NCBI GenBank assembly: GCA_003136315.1
Contig: PLDW01000088.1
Span: forward strand, 1 to 64,000
DNA: 64,000 nucleotides
Direction: 5' to 3'
Source: Gemmataceae bacterium
GTDB taxonomy: Bacteria > Planctomycetota > Planctomycetia > Gemmatales > Gemmataceae
Shown here: positions 1 to 8,935 of the stretch, in pieces
Position numbering within the stretch: position 1 is the first letter of the stretch
Layout: each line of letters begins with the position of its first letter
Made by a program: the position numbers and the translations under genes
The notes under the pieces: model-generated
Seen by the model: only the letters and a program-made list of their open reading frames with translations
Database searches by the model: none
What the model was told of the DNA's origin: nothing

Positions 1-252
1 CATGTTGAAAGGGCTGGTCTTCGAACCCCCCGGCAAGCCGATTGCGACTCTCATACAGGAACCTGTTGGTGATCTCCCTTCCCCCGACGTGTCCGCCCTG
101 GTATTCCAGGGCATTTCGACAGCGAACGCGACAGGTTCAGCGGGTTCATGTATCAGGGTGCTCACGCCCCATGCCTGGGCGAAAGCGTGCCCGGCCGGGG
201 ATTTCGGGACCGATCCATTGTAGGCAGAGGTGGAGGGAGAGGCTGGTGTCGC

Positions 253-1485
253 TCAATGCCCCCGGCGGATGTCAGAGGACTGGTACAGGATCTCGATCCG
301 GAACACCTTTTTCGTACGGCAGGTGATTTCCCAGGTCTCCGGGTTGATCCGGACCGGGACATCCATCCTGTGGATGTCGACCGATGTGTGGAAGCCGCGT
401 TCGGAGAGGATATCGATTAACATCCGCAGAGTGTCCGGATCGTCAAGGAGATCGTCTTCGGTATTGATCCTTGCGTGTCCGGTGAACGCATGCGCGCGGA
501 TGATCGGGATCATCTTGCTTTCGATGAACTTCACCACCTGCCCGAACCGCATCGGTTTCTGCTCCTCGTACTCTTCCAGTCGCTCGACGAGTTCCTGTCG
601 GGCGTGCTGGGCGAGTTCGCTGGCGATCGGAATGCCGCGAATGAGGTCGTAGACTTCGGGGCTCAGTTCCAGCGAGCTTTGGTAGGTGAACTCCCGGGTG
701 ATGTTGGCCTGGACCTCCTTCAGGTCGCCCTCGGCATCGATGTAGTGGAAGTGGAAGATTTCCTTGAGCGACTGGAGGGCCTCGAAGGTGCTCTCCTTGA
801 ACGTCTGGTAGCGCTTGCGGCAAAGGTTGGGATCGAGGTCAGTGGGCCGCGGATCTTCGAGGAGTTTGCCGACCCCGGTTTCGCGGACGGTTTTATTGTG
901 GGCGAGGATCTCCATCCCGCGTTTGAGTTGCCGGGCGACGCTGACTTCCTCGCTGACGTAGAGCAGGGCGATCCGGAACATCGGCTTACGGAACTCGCGG
1001 GCGTTGGGACCGTTGCGGTGCTCACCGTGGAGTTTGAGAATCGCGTGGTAAAAGAGCTTGAGACACTCGACCTGGACCTCGGTCCGGGGGAAGCCATCAA
1101 CGATCACCCCGTCGTGGTATTCCTTCTTGAGCAACTCCTCGAAGAGCAGGGTGATGACTTCGCGGTCGCCGACCATCATTCCGGCGTTCTTGATCTCGAC
1201 GGCCTTGGGGCTATTGAGCAGGCTGCTGATGACGATGGCCGGGGCGGTGATGTCGCGGGTCTGTCGGATGAAGGGGGTATTGGTGCCCTTCCCGGCCCCG
1301 GGTGCCCCGCCGAGCCAGATGAATTCGCGTGGGAACCGGAGCTTCGCGCGGCCGATCCGCTCTTCCAGATCCTCCCAGACGCCGGAGAAAATGAGCGGGG
1401 CGTCCTTGATCTCCAGGTCGCCACCCGTGGGAATCGGCTTCGGCCCCGTGTCATCGGGGGTAGGCGCAGCCATCATAGCCTCCAC
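253..1485 (-). CDS. Adenylate kinase-like nucleoside monophosphate kinase with C-terminal extension
   Basis: P-loop GAPGAGKGT and DGFPRT motif typical of adenylate kinases; 410-aa ORF, longer than canonical Adk. Confidence 0.8.
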   Translation of the reverse strand: MEAMMAAPTPDDTGPKPIPTGGDLEIKDAPLIFSGVWEDLEERIGRAKLRFPREFIWLGGAPGAGKGTNTPFIRQTRDITAPAIVISSLLNSPKAVEIKNAGMMVGDREVITLLFEELLKKEYHDGVIVDGFPRTEVQVECLKLFYHAILKLHGEHRNGPNAREFRKPMFRIALLYVSEEVSVARQLKRGMEILAHNKTVRETGVGKLLEDPRPTDLDPNLCRKRYQTFKESTFEALQSLKEIFHFHYIDAEGDLKEVQANITREFTYQSSLELSPEVYDLIRGIPIASELAQHARQELVERLEEYEEQKPMRFGQVVKFIESKMIPIIRAHAFTGHARINTEDDLLDDPDTLRMLIDILSERGFHTSVDIHRMDVPVRINPETWEITCRTKKVFRIEILYQSSDIRRGH

Positions 1486-1963
1486 GGGTGCCGGATCGGA
1501 CGCACCTCAGACGAATCGGTCGGGCATCCAGCGAGATCGTGTATCCGGATGTCCAGATATATTGGGTATATCGGAAAGACGGAAGGACGGGTTCCGGGTT
1601 TCCTGCGGCCGGGGGCGTAGTGGTACAGTTTGACCCCGGCTGTCCTGCAGTTGCAACTACTGGTCGCCAAACCGTGCCACTACCCTCCAGCCTGCAACAC
1701 CTCCTATCCTGAACTGAACACCCTCCCACAACGCATCACGCTCCCGTTGGTGGCCGATCTCGCCCCGGAAGGGAATAAGGCTCCGGGTTACGTAGGCCGT
1801 TATCGGTCACTTGGTGCGGTCCGAGTGTGACCTACCTGCGCCACTGAGTCAGCGGACGTTGAATAGGCCTCACGATGCGGTTACTCTCACAAACTGAAGA
1901 ACCCTCTATTCGGCTTCCTTTCCAGATCCGGCCCCGCGTGGCTTCAGTCCTGAGGGACACCAG

Positions 1964-2854
1964 ATGCAACCCGAGAAGTTTGAATTCGGCCGCTCCCGTG
2001 GCGTGGTTTGGGTCTGTGACCTCGTCGGATCATCCCGACACCTGAACAGCCCTGACACGGTGGCCGCGCTGGAAGAGTTTCTGCCGCGGATGCACTGGAT
2101 CGCCAACGTGATTGTGGAGGCGGCCGGAGGGAAATTTATCAAGTGGATAGGCGACGGCTTTCTTGCGTGGTTCGAGACGCCGCTTCATCGAGACCTCGGC
2201 AAGATCGCCGGGGCAGTGTTCGGTGCGGCCTCGGATCTTACCTGCATCGTGAACGTCACGCAGTTGTGCGTGACAACGCCAAAGAGTTTCAAAGTCCGCC
2301 ACGGAATCACGTTTGAACAGGACGCCTTGACCACGACGATCCGCTACCCGACTGGGGTGGATTTCCTCGACCTGATCGGCCGCGCCGTCGTGCTCGCGTT
2401 CCGGCTGTCTGGAGTGCCGGCTGATCACCCCAGCCTCGTCACCGAGAAGATCTTAGTGGACGCCTACAAGCAACTTGACAACCCACACATCAACTTTGGC
2501 AAGTGGAAGCTCAGCGAGGAAGATCTCTTGAAATATTTCAAAGGGGAGAAGCTAGGAACATCATCTCTATACGTGTCGAAGGATAAGAAGCCGGTCGTGC
2601 GGAGCAAGAAGGCGTTCTTGAAGCAGACGAAAGCCCTCATTGCCAAGGTTGAAGACGAGCCTCTACCGGTGACCGACCGAGTAGCGTACGCCCAGCGATT
2701 CGTGGCGGCTATGCACAACGGGCCGCAGTGGTGCCAGGCCGTGATCACCGAGCACTCCCGATTTGTCAAGGAAGAGTTACTGGGCGCTTTGAAAACGGCC
2801 CTGCCACTGCTCGAACAGATACCCGAGAACCCTGACCCAAGCGGCAAGGAGTAG
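1964..2854 (+). CDS. Class III nucleotide cyclase-like protein (candidate Pycsar-type cyclase)
   Basis: VVWVCDLVGSS and GGKFIKWIGDGFLAWF match the two metal-binding Asp motifs of class III cyclases; GRAVVLAFRL resembles the G-x-VN-x-AAR-L motif. Confidence 0.7.
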   Translation: MQPEKFEFGRSRGVVWVCDLVGSSRHLNSPDTVAALEEFLPRMHWIANVIVEAAGGKFIKWIGDGFLAWFETPLHRDLGKIAGAVFGAASDLTCIVNVTQLCVTTPKSFKVRHGITFEQDALTTTIRYPTGVDFLDLIGRAVVLAFRLSGVPADHPSLVTEKILVDAYKQLDNPHINFGKWKLSEEDLLKYFKGEKLGTSSLYVSKDKKPVVRSKKAFLKQTKALIAKVEDEPLPVTDRVAYAQRFVAAMHNGPQWCQAVITEHSRFVKEELLGALKTALPLLEQIPENPDPSGKE

Positions 2855-2973
2855 GCTCACCGTATCCCTCGTTATCCGCCAGATCACCAAACCCAGCAAC
2901 ACTACCCAACCGGTAGCTCACAGGAGGCCCGGTCAGCGACGTTGAGGTCAAGGCGGGGACGGGGCCGGTCGGG

Positions 2974-3840
2974 CTATTCGACGGCCCCATCATTTCCGAG
3001 GATGCTGTCATAGAATGGGGTTTGCAAGATTTCCGAAGCCCGCATTGGAAGCACCGTAGGTGCGTTAGAGGGAAGGGCAATCCCAAGTCGTCGAATACAC
3101 TCACGGCCAAGATATGTCCATGTGTAAGCGAGTCCGGACTCTGAGGCGGCAGAGCCACAACGAATCAATCCCAGATCCAGCATCTGAGAAATAGAAAGAT
3201 CTAGCCGGCTCAATATGACATTTTCCTGATTATTCTCCCAAAATTGTAAGTCGTTGGCGTGCCTGATTATCATTTGACGGGAGTAGGAAGAGAGGCGGGA
3301 AAGGGTGTCCTCGACTCGCCCATACTCTCGTGCTAAATGAGTTTGAATCGCCTCCTCCAAACCACCGACAAGGGCTCCAATCGGCAGCGGCTTGGAGGAG
3401 GCGGGAGGAAGATCGAAAGTGAGGGGGAACCGGCGGTTCCGCAGGTCGAAGGGCAGAGATTCGGGACTGCCATAGGCTTTATTCATGATCAGGATTACGC
3501 GATCCCACCCGATCATCGCGGCGGCATACCCCAATTCAAGCATCACGTTTGGGTTCGGTAGCTTCTTCGCCTTCTGTCCCTCTCGGCCTTCTGTCTTGGA
3601 TACGAATGTAACATCAGCTAGAAACAATGCACTGTCGCGAATTTTTCTAAAGATGGTCTCGGTGATTTGGGGTGATCCGGCTTCCCCCAGAGTGTCCTGA
3701 TCGAATCGCGGGGCATCTTCCAACCGCGCCGTACCTGCAACTCGTCGAACAGCTTCAACCGCAGCATCATGGATGATGTCACGGGTTGTCTGGCGAGGCA
3801 AATCACTCTGCCACGAATAGAAAACAACTGGCTGCGACAT
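2974..3840 (-). CDS. TIR-like / nucleotide-binding effector-like protein with possible C-terminal winged helix
   Basis: VVFYSWQSDLP N-terminus, ...FLADVTF..., PNPNVMLELGYA (TIR-like Glu region); start chosen at MSQPVVFYSW. Confidence 0.65.
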   Translation of the reverse strand: MSQPVVFYSWQSDLPRQTTRDIIHDAAVEAVRRVAGTARLEDAPRFDQDTLGEAGSPQITETIFRKIRDSALFLADVTFVSKTEGREGQKAKKLPNPNVMLELGYAAAMIGWDRVILIMNKAYGSPESLPFDLRNRRFPLTFDLPPASSKPLPIGALVGGLEEAIQTHLAREYGRVEDTLSRLSSYSRQMIIRHANDLQFWENNQENVILSRLDLSISQMLDLGLIRCGSAASESGLAYTWTYLGRECIRRLGIALPSNAPTVLPMRASEILQTPFYDSILGNDGAVE

Positions 3841-4050
3841 GGCACCCCCTTCACTTTTTCCCACTCTTCCGAACCGGTTTCACCGGCTCGGATTCTGGTA
3901 CTCCCGTTACATCATAACAACCACAGAATGCTACAGCCCACCTCAGCGCCCGGACGTGTGCGACTTCGGTCACCCTTACCCACCCTCTCCGGCCTGCGGG
4001 GGAAGCTCCAGACCGCGCCAGATGTACCACGTTGCGACGCTACGATAAGG

Positions 4051-4240
4051 TTGCCACTTCTCGGCGAGTGTCACCAACTTCGCCACTCCGTCGCTACGGG
4101 CTTGATCTCGGACGGTGTGCCCTTGTGTGATGTGGCGAAGTTTTGGGGCACCCAGTCGAGACAGTCGTGAAAACGTACTGCCATGTGTCCGGAGTCAACC
4201 CGGTCAATGCTCTGAATCGGCTGCCAGGTGGGCGAGGGGT
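4051..4240 (+). pseudogene. Tyrosine recombinase/integrase C-terminal remnant
   Basis: HQLRHSVATGLISDGVPLCDVAKF in one frame continues as GHPVETVVKTYCHVSGVNPV in another: HxLRH, GH and Y motifs split by a frameshift near 4146. Confidence 0.65.
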
Positions 4241-4292
4241 GGGCAGGTGGGGTGCTATCGCGTTAAGTGTCTAGCTGGTAAGCAGTTACGCG

Positions 4293-4328
4293 AACGAGCC
4301 CCGGCTCATCCTGAGGCCGGGGCTCGTT
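4293..4328. terminator. Terminator-like perfect 13-bp hairpin without a T-tract
   Basis: aacgagccccggc / gccggggctcgtt with 10-nt loop. Confidence 0.4.
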
Positions 4329-4432
4329 GAGGTTCGGCCGGATCGACCGCGGTTACCCCATCCGCGGTGTCGCCGGCCTGTTGTGTCCTGTCTGGGCGCT
4401 GTGGGCCTTCCCCGCACCCCTCCAGCTTCGGA

Positions 4433-4747
4433 TTAGCGCTGGCCGCGGAGGCGGCGGTTCGGGTCGACCTCGATCACTCCGAACGCCTGCTCGTGCCGGG
4501 CGACCACGACCCGTAGCACCTCAGCCAGTTTCTTCGCGGTGACGAAGTTCATCACAAGGCGGTGGCTCAGTTCGATCGGCTCCGGGCCGGTCGGGCCCAT
4601 CACCTGGGAGTACATCCCGAGGTCCAGCAAGACCTCGTCGGGGTTTCCGGTCACCCGGAAGAAGTTCACGTATACCGACGCCATTTCGGCATCGTCGATC
4701 GCGACCTGGATCTGGCCGGGCTGGGCCGGGGTGGGTTCGTCAGGCAT
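4433..4747 (-). CDS. DUF3467-like small protein
   Basis: 104 aa: VYVNFFRVTGNPDEVLLDLGMYS...HRLVMNFVTAKKLAEVL; family assignment from recall. Confidence 0.65.
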   Translation of the reverse strand: MPDEPTPAQPGQIQVAIDDAEMASVYVNFFRVTGNPDEVLLDLGMYSQVMGPTGPEPIELSHRLVMNFVTAKKLAEVLRVVVARHEQAFGVIEVDPNRRLRGQR

Positions 4748-4862
4748 GGAAGGCTTCCTTTAAACAGGTGTAGATTGGGGTAACAACGGGTTGGCCGTAC
4801 AAGCGGCCCCGGTCATTTTACGACCCCAAACCGACATGCCCACACGTTTGGCCGGGAAAAAC

Positions 4863-5215
4863 TCACTCTCCCACCACATGGACGGCCAACCCATTTCCTC
4901 CCAACGCTTTCTGGAGTTGAATCGGCCACTCCCAAACAGCACGATCGGTCTCCCCAGCCACCCGAATCGTCACTTTCCGAGGCGCGACCAGTGCCACGGC
5001 CTGCGGAAGATCGAGATGATGCAGCACATTCAGTAGCACCGGACCCTGCCGGTGGAGGACGGCATATCCCACAAATCGAGGGCCGACACGCCTGGCTCGA
5101 AGAGGGAGGCATCCAGCACCACGCCCGCCATGTCTCCGGTGCCCTGAAGTGTGAGGGCGAGGCCGATCCTACCCGTCCACTCTCCAGGTGCAAGCCCCTG
5201 GCCGATTGGATAGAG
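4863..5215 (-). pseudogene. Frameshifted C-terminal remnant of an alpha/beta-hydrolase or esterase-like gene
   Basis: Two minus frames join to read ...GQGLAPGEWTGRIGLALTLQGTGDMAGVVLDASLFEPGVSALDLWDMPS / GPVLLNVLHHLDLPQAVALVAPRKVTIRV...EWPIQLQKALGGNGL. Confidence 0.4.
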
Positions 5216-5245
5216 TTGTGGAAGGTGTCTCCACGGAGGTACGCG

Positions 5246-5821
5246 ATGAACCTCGATCTTGAACCCGTCCCCAGTTGCGATACTGTCTCCGAAGAGCCTG
5301 CGAGAGCGATTCAGGAAGAGCGGAAGGGGTGCGAACTGGTCGATGGCATCTGGGTCGAGAAAGCGACTTGCAATCCCGCGGCCATCGTCGAAGGCAGCAT
5401 ACTCAGCAGTATCCAGGGATTCGTTCAATCCCGAAAGCTCGGGCACGTTTTGGGCGCCGATGGCGCATATCGGATGTTGCCGGACCGCCCGAAGTTACTC
5501 CGCAAGCCAGACGTCTCCTTCGTCGCGGCGGGCCGTTTATCTCCGGAGGAGCTGAAGAAAGCGGAGTGGGCGATTGCACCGGATCTGGCGGTGGAAGGGA
5601 TTTCGCCAAACGAGTCCGCCGAAGACCTCGAAACCAAGCTGGATGAGTATCTACGGGCCGGAGTGCGGTTGGTCTGGCTGGTGTACATTCCGACCCGGAA
5701 TGTGTGGGCGTACCGGCCCGACGGGACAGCAAAACGCTACCGGGCCGACGACACTCTCACGGGTGAAGATGTGCTTCCCGGTTTCGCGGTCAAGGTCAGC
5801 GAGTTGTTCGAGGGACTGTGA
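5246..5821 (+). CDS. Uma2/DUF820-family putative endonuclease
   Basis: RKPDVSFVAAGRL...PDLAVEGISPNESAEDLETKLDEYLRAGVRLVWLVYIPTRNVWAYRPDG. Confidence 0.85.
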   Translation: MNLDLEPVPSCDTVSEEPARAIQEERKGCELVDGIWVEKATCNPAAIVEGSILSSIQGFVQSRKLGHVLGADGAYRMLPDRPKLLRKPDVSFVAAGRLSPEELKKAEWAIAPDLAVEGISPNESAEDLETKLDEYLRAGVRLVWLVYIPTRNVWAYRPDGTAKRYRADDTLTGEDVLPGFAVKVSELFEGL

Positions 5822-6188
5822 CCGAGAGGCCCACTCCGGCGGCTCAGGGTGTCAGGCAGGTAATACTCTCCTTGGTATCGCTTGGGGTCCGGGCCGCCCT
5901 CTGTGGCGGCCCGAGCTTGGCGACCGGCAAAGGTGGGTATTCTTTCTTCTGCCGAACGCCTGGGGGGCTCAGCGGGTTCACGTCTCGGGCAGGCCAGGAG
6001 GCCGTTGCGAACGATCGGGACGATCCTCACGGCCCGAACCATTGAGCGGGCGGGAACGGGTTCGGTGTGGGAGATTGAGCATCAACTCGGGGATCGACGA
6101 GGAGAACGGTTGCCCCCGGCCGGTCGGCCGGTTACGGTATACCAATCGACCCGGCCTCCCACGCCGGGGTTCCTCGAAAGGCGCTGCC

Positions 6189-7916
6189 GTGCCTCGACTC
6201 ATCGTTCTGCGAGGGGTCGACGAGGGGAAGCAGTTCGACCTGTCCGGCCAGGCCGTGACGGTCGGCCGGCACTCGTCGAACGCCGTTGCCCTTCACGACA
6301 CCCAGGTGTCCCGCCGCCACCTGGAGTTACGGCCGGTTCCGACCGGTGGGTATCAGATTTTCGATCTGGGGAGCGGAAACGGAACCCTCGTCAACGGCCA
6401 ACCGGTCCGATCGGCACCGCTAAGGACCGGCGACCAGATCTCTCTGGGCCAGTCGATCCTTCTGTACACCTCCCTCCTGCGAGACTCCCCCGGTGGGGAC
6501 GAGTTAACCGAGCGTGTCCGGCTGCTCAACCGGGGGTCCGACCCGGAAATCCTCTCGGCCATCGTTCGGACGGTCGGGGCGGACGCCGGGAGTCAAATCC
6601 TGTCGCAACCGCAAGCGGCCGGATCGGACTGGCTCAAGGCCCGGCTCGCCGGGTTGGCAGCGCTCTACGAGACGGCGGACGCGGTCAGCCACATCCTGGA
6701 TGTCGACCAGTTGCTTGCGAAGGTGATGGAACTGGTGCTCAAATCGGTGGATGCGGATCATGGGTGCTTCATGCTCCGCGAGGAGACTGGCACACTGGCC
6801 CCAAAGGCGGTCCGCTATCGCGATGGGCTCAATCGACAGGAGGAGCTTGCTGTCAGCCGGACGATCGTCGACTACGTGCTGAAGGAGAACCAGGGGGTGC
6901 TGGTCACCGATGCCCAGACAGACGCCCGGTTCCGGGGTGGCGCGAGCATTCACCGGCACAATATCCGGGAGGCCATCTGCGTCCCGATGAAGGGCCGGCG
7001 GGAGGTTCTCGGGGTGTTGTTTCTCGACACGCAATCGACTCTCAAGCAGTTCGTTTCGGGCGGGAAAGAGCAGGGGAAATTTACCGAAGACCACCTGCAA
7101 CTGGCGAGCGTGATCGCCCACCAGGCCGCCATCGCGGTGGATGAGAGCCGCTATCACCAGGCCCTGGTGAATGCCGAGCGACTGGCCGCGATCGGGCACA
7201 CGATCACGGCGCTGTCGCACCACATCAAGAACATCATGCAGGGGGTTCGATTTGGGGCGGACATGGTACGCACGGCGATGGCCGAGAACGACCGAGACCT
7301 GCTGGGTAAAGGCTGGAAGTTGGTGGAGAAGAACCAGGGCCGGATCGACCAGCTCATCCTCGACATGCTCAGCTACTCGAAAGAACGGGAGCCGTCGATC
7401 GAGCCGACGGACCTGAATGCGTTATGTGTGGATGTCCTGGACATGGTTCGGGGTCGAGCGACTGACCGCGGGGTAACGCTGGAGTGGCGGCCAGGGGCCG
7501 GTGTGGGAGCGGTTCCATGCGACCCGGACGGGATTCACCGCGCGGTGCTGAATATCGTGATCAACGCAATTGATGCAGTCGAGGATCGACCGACCCCGAA
7601 GGTCGGTGTGCAGGCGATTCTGGAACCGGATGGCGCGTGGGTGAAAGTGATTGTGCTGGACAACGGCCCGGGGATTGCGGCCGACAAGGCGGACGACATC
7701 TTCCGGCCATTCGTGAGCACCAAGGGAAGCCGCGGGACCGGGCTTGGGCTCCCGGTGAGCCGGAAGATCCTTCGTGAGCACGGGGGGGATATTGTGGTCC
7801 AGAGCGTACCCGATAAGGGGAGCAAGTTTGTACTCCGTCTGCCGATGAAATCGGCGTTCACCGGCGACCTGTCCGGGACTCAGGTCCACCCGCCTGTTCG
7901 CCCCCCGGCGGAGTGA
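6189..7916 (+). CDS. FHA-GAF sensor histidine kinase
   Basis: N-terminal FHA (VGRHSSNAVALHDTQVSRRHLEL...GSGNGTLVNG), GAF region, H-box SHHIKN, HATPase (NIVINAIDAVED, DNGPGI, GTGLGLPVSRKI); GTG start inferred. Confidence 0.85.
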   Translation: MPRLIVLRGVDEGKQFDLSGQAVTVGRHSSNAVALHDTQVSRRHLELRPVPTGGYQIFDLGSGNGTLVNGQPVRSAPLRTGDQISLGQSILLYTSLLRDSPGGDELTERVRLLNRGSDPEILSAIVRTVGADAGSQILSQPQAAGSDWLKARLAGLAALYETADAVSHILDVDQLLAKVMELVLKSVDADHGCFMLREETGTLAPKAVRYRDGLNRQEELAVSRTIVDYVLKENQGVLVTDAQTDARFRGGASIHRHNIREAICVPMKGRREVLGVLFLDTQSTLKQFVSGGKEQGKFTEDHLQLASVIAHQAAIAVDESRYHQALVNAERLAAIGHTITALSHHIKNIMQGVRFGADMVRTAMAENDRDLLGKGWKLVEKNQGRIDQLILDMLSYSKEREPSIEPTDLNALCVDVLDMVRGRATDRGVTLEWRPGAGVGAVPCDPDGIHRAVLNIVINAIDAVEDRPTPKVGVQAILEPDGAWVKVIVLDNGPGIAADKADDIFRPFVSTKGSRGTGLGLPVSRKILREHGGDIVVQSVPDKGSKFVLRLPMKSAFTGDLSGTQVHPPVRPPAE

Positions 7917-7940
7917 AGGGGGTATCGGGGACGTAAGTCA

Positions 7941-8333
7941 TCATGGCGTTGGGAGTATGGGAACCGCGTAGGCCGTTACGAGGGGGTCGACTGTTGCGAG
8001 TGTCAGCCCGTGCTGGAAGGCCTGGGCGATGATTAACCGGTCAAAAGGATCACGATGGAGCGCGGGGAGCCCAGCAAGCGGCGGCATTGCCCCTTCATCG
8101 ATCGGAAGGCTTTCGATCCGGTGGGCCAGTCGCTGTTGGGGGAGGTAGTCTGCCGGAGGTGCTGGAAGTGGGAGTTTGCCGAGTTGGTTCTTGATGATTG
8201 CCTCCCAGACGGAAGCAACGCTCAGGTAGACCTCATTACTGGGATTTTGAATGGCAGCGAGGAACGAAGCCGGAAGCTTGGGATCGGCTGTGATGTACCA
8301 GATAAAGACGTGGGTATCGAGGAGTATCCTCAT
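7941..8333 (-). CDS. PIN-domain toxin (VapC-like)
   Basis: MRILLDTHVFIWYITAD...DPFDRLIIAQAFQHGLTLATVD. Confidence 0.85.
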   Translation of the reverse strand: MRILLDTHVFIWYITADPKLPASFLAAIQNPSNEVYLSVASVWEAIIKNQLGKLPLPAPPADYLPQQRLAHRIESLPIDEGAMPPLAGLPALHRDPFDRLIIAQAFQHGLTLATVDPLVTAYAVPILPTP

Positions 8334-8569
8334 TGGCCCTCGAAATCCCGGAGGGTGCCTTCGGGCAACGGGGCGTCAAAATCTTCAGGCACGATGAACG
8401 TCCCGGCAGCGAGCCCGTACGGGCGGAGATCCATGACACGCAGCGTAACAGGTCGGATTTCGGCGATGGGGCTGTTGTCGCGGACCACAATGACATGTTC
8501 CCCAGCCTCGACTCGATTCAGTAATCCCAGGGGATCTCGCAGGAGATCCTGGACACTCACGCTGTTCAT
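8330..8569 (-). CDS. Phd/YefM-like antitoxin
   Basis: MNSVSVQDLLRDPLGLLNRVEAGEHVIVVRDNSPIAEIRPV; 4-bp overlap with the downstream PIN gene. Confidence 0.75.
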   Translation of the reverse strand: MNSVSVQDLLRDPLGLLNRVEAGEHVIVVRDNSPIAEIRPVTLRVMDLRPYGLAAGTFIVPEDFDAPLPEGTLRDFEGQ

Positions 8570-8935
8570 GCCAGCATTGTAGCTGTCGAACGGCTGCCGA
8601 AGAACACCGATTTCATCTGGGGTATCAGAAGCAAACCTGCGGGGGCGTGTGTACCATCGTATTCGCATCATCGTCACCGTTACCGATGGTATCGCTGCGA
8701 TCTACTCCCCGGCTCATCGCTTCGACCCCTGTCGCAATGGAATCTGGAACAACCCCCACAACCACCCGCCTTTCCCAGTCGGGTAAATTCCCCCCATCTT
8801 TCGCCCTCCCATCGACACACATGACAATCTCCACTCATCCGGTGATTCGGGATGATCCGATGAACTGGGTAGACACGGACGTTACCCGGGGTCAAGGACG
8901 ACCATCAGGGGACGAGCGAAGCACGGAGGCCAGCC

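Noticed and set aside
2-230. Small ORFs at the left edge
   Set aside because: Overlapping frames without recognisable motifs or ribosome-binding context; cannot support a gene.
475-1620. Long plus-strand ORF (381 aa) opposite the adenylate kinase-like gene
   Set aside because: Antisense shadow ORF in GC-rich DNA; the minus-strand frame has clear P-loop and DGFPRT motifs.
8336-8677. Extended N-terminus of the antitoxin ORF
   Set aside because: MNSVSVQDLL at 8569 gives a normal-length Phd/YefM-like protein; upstream residues look spurious.
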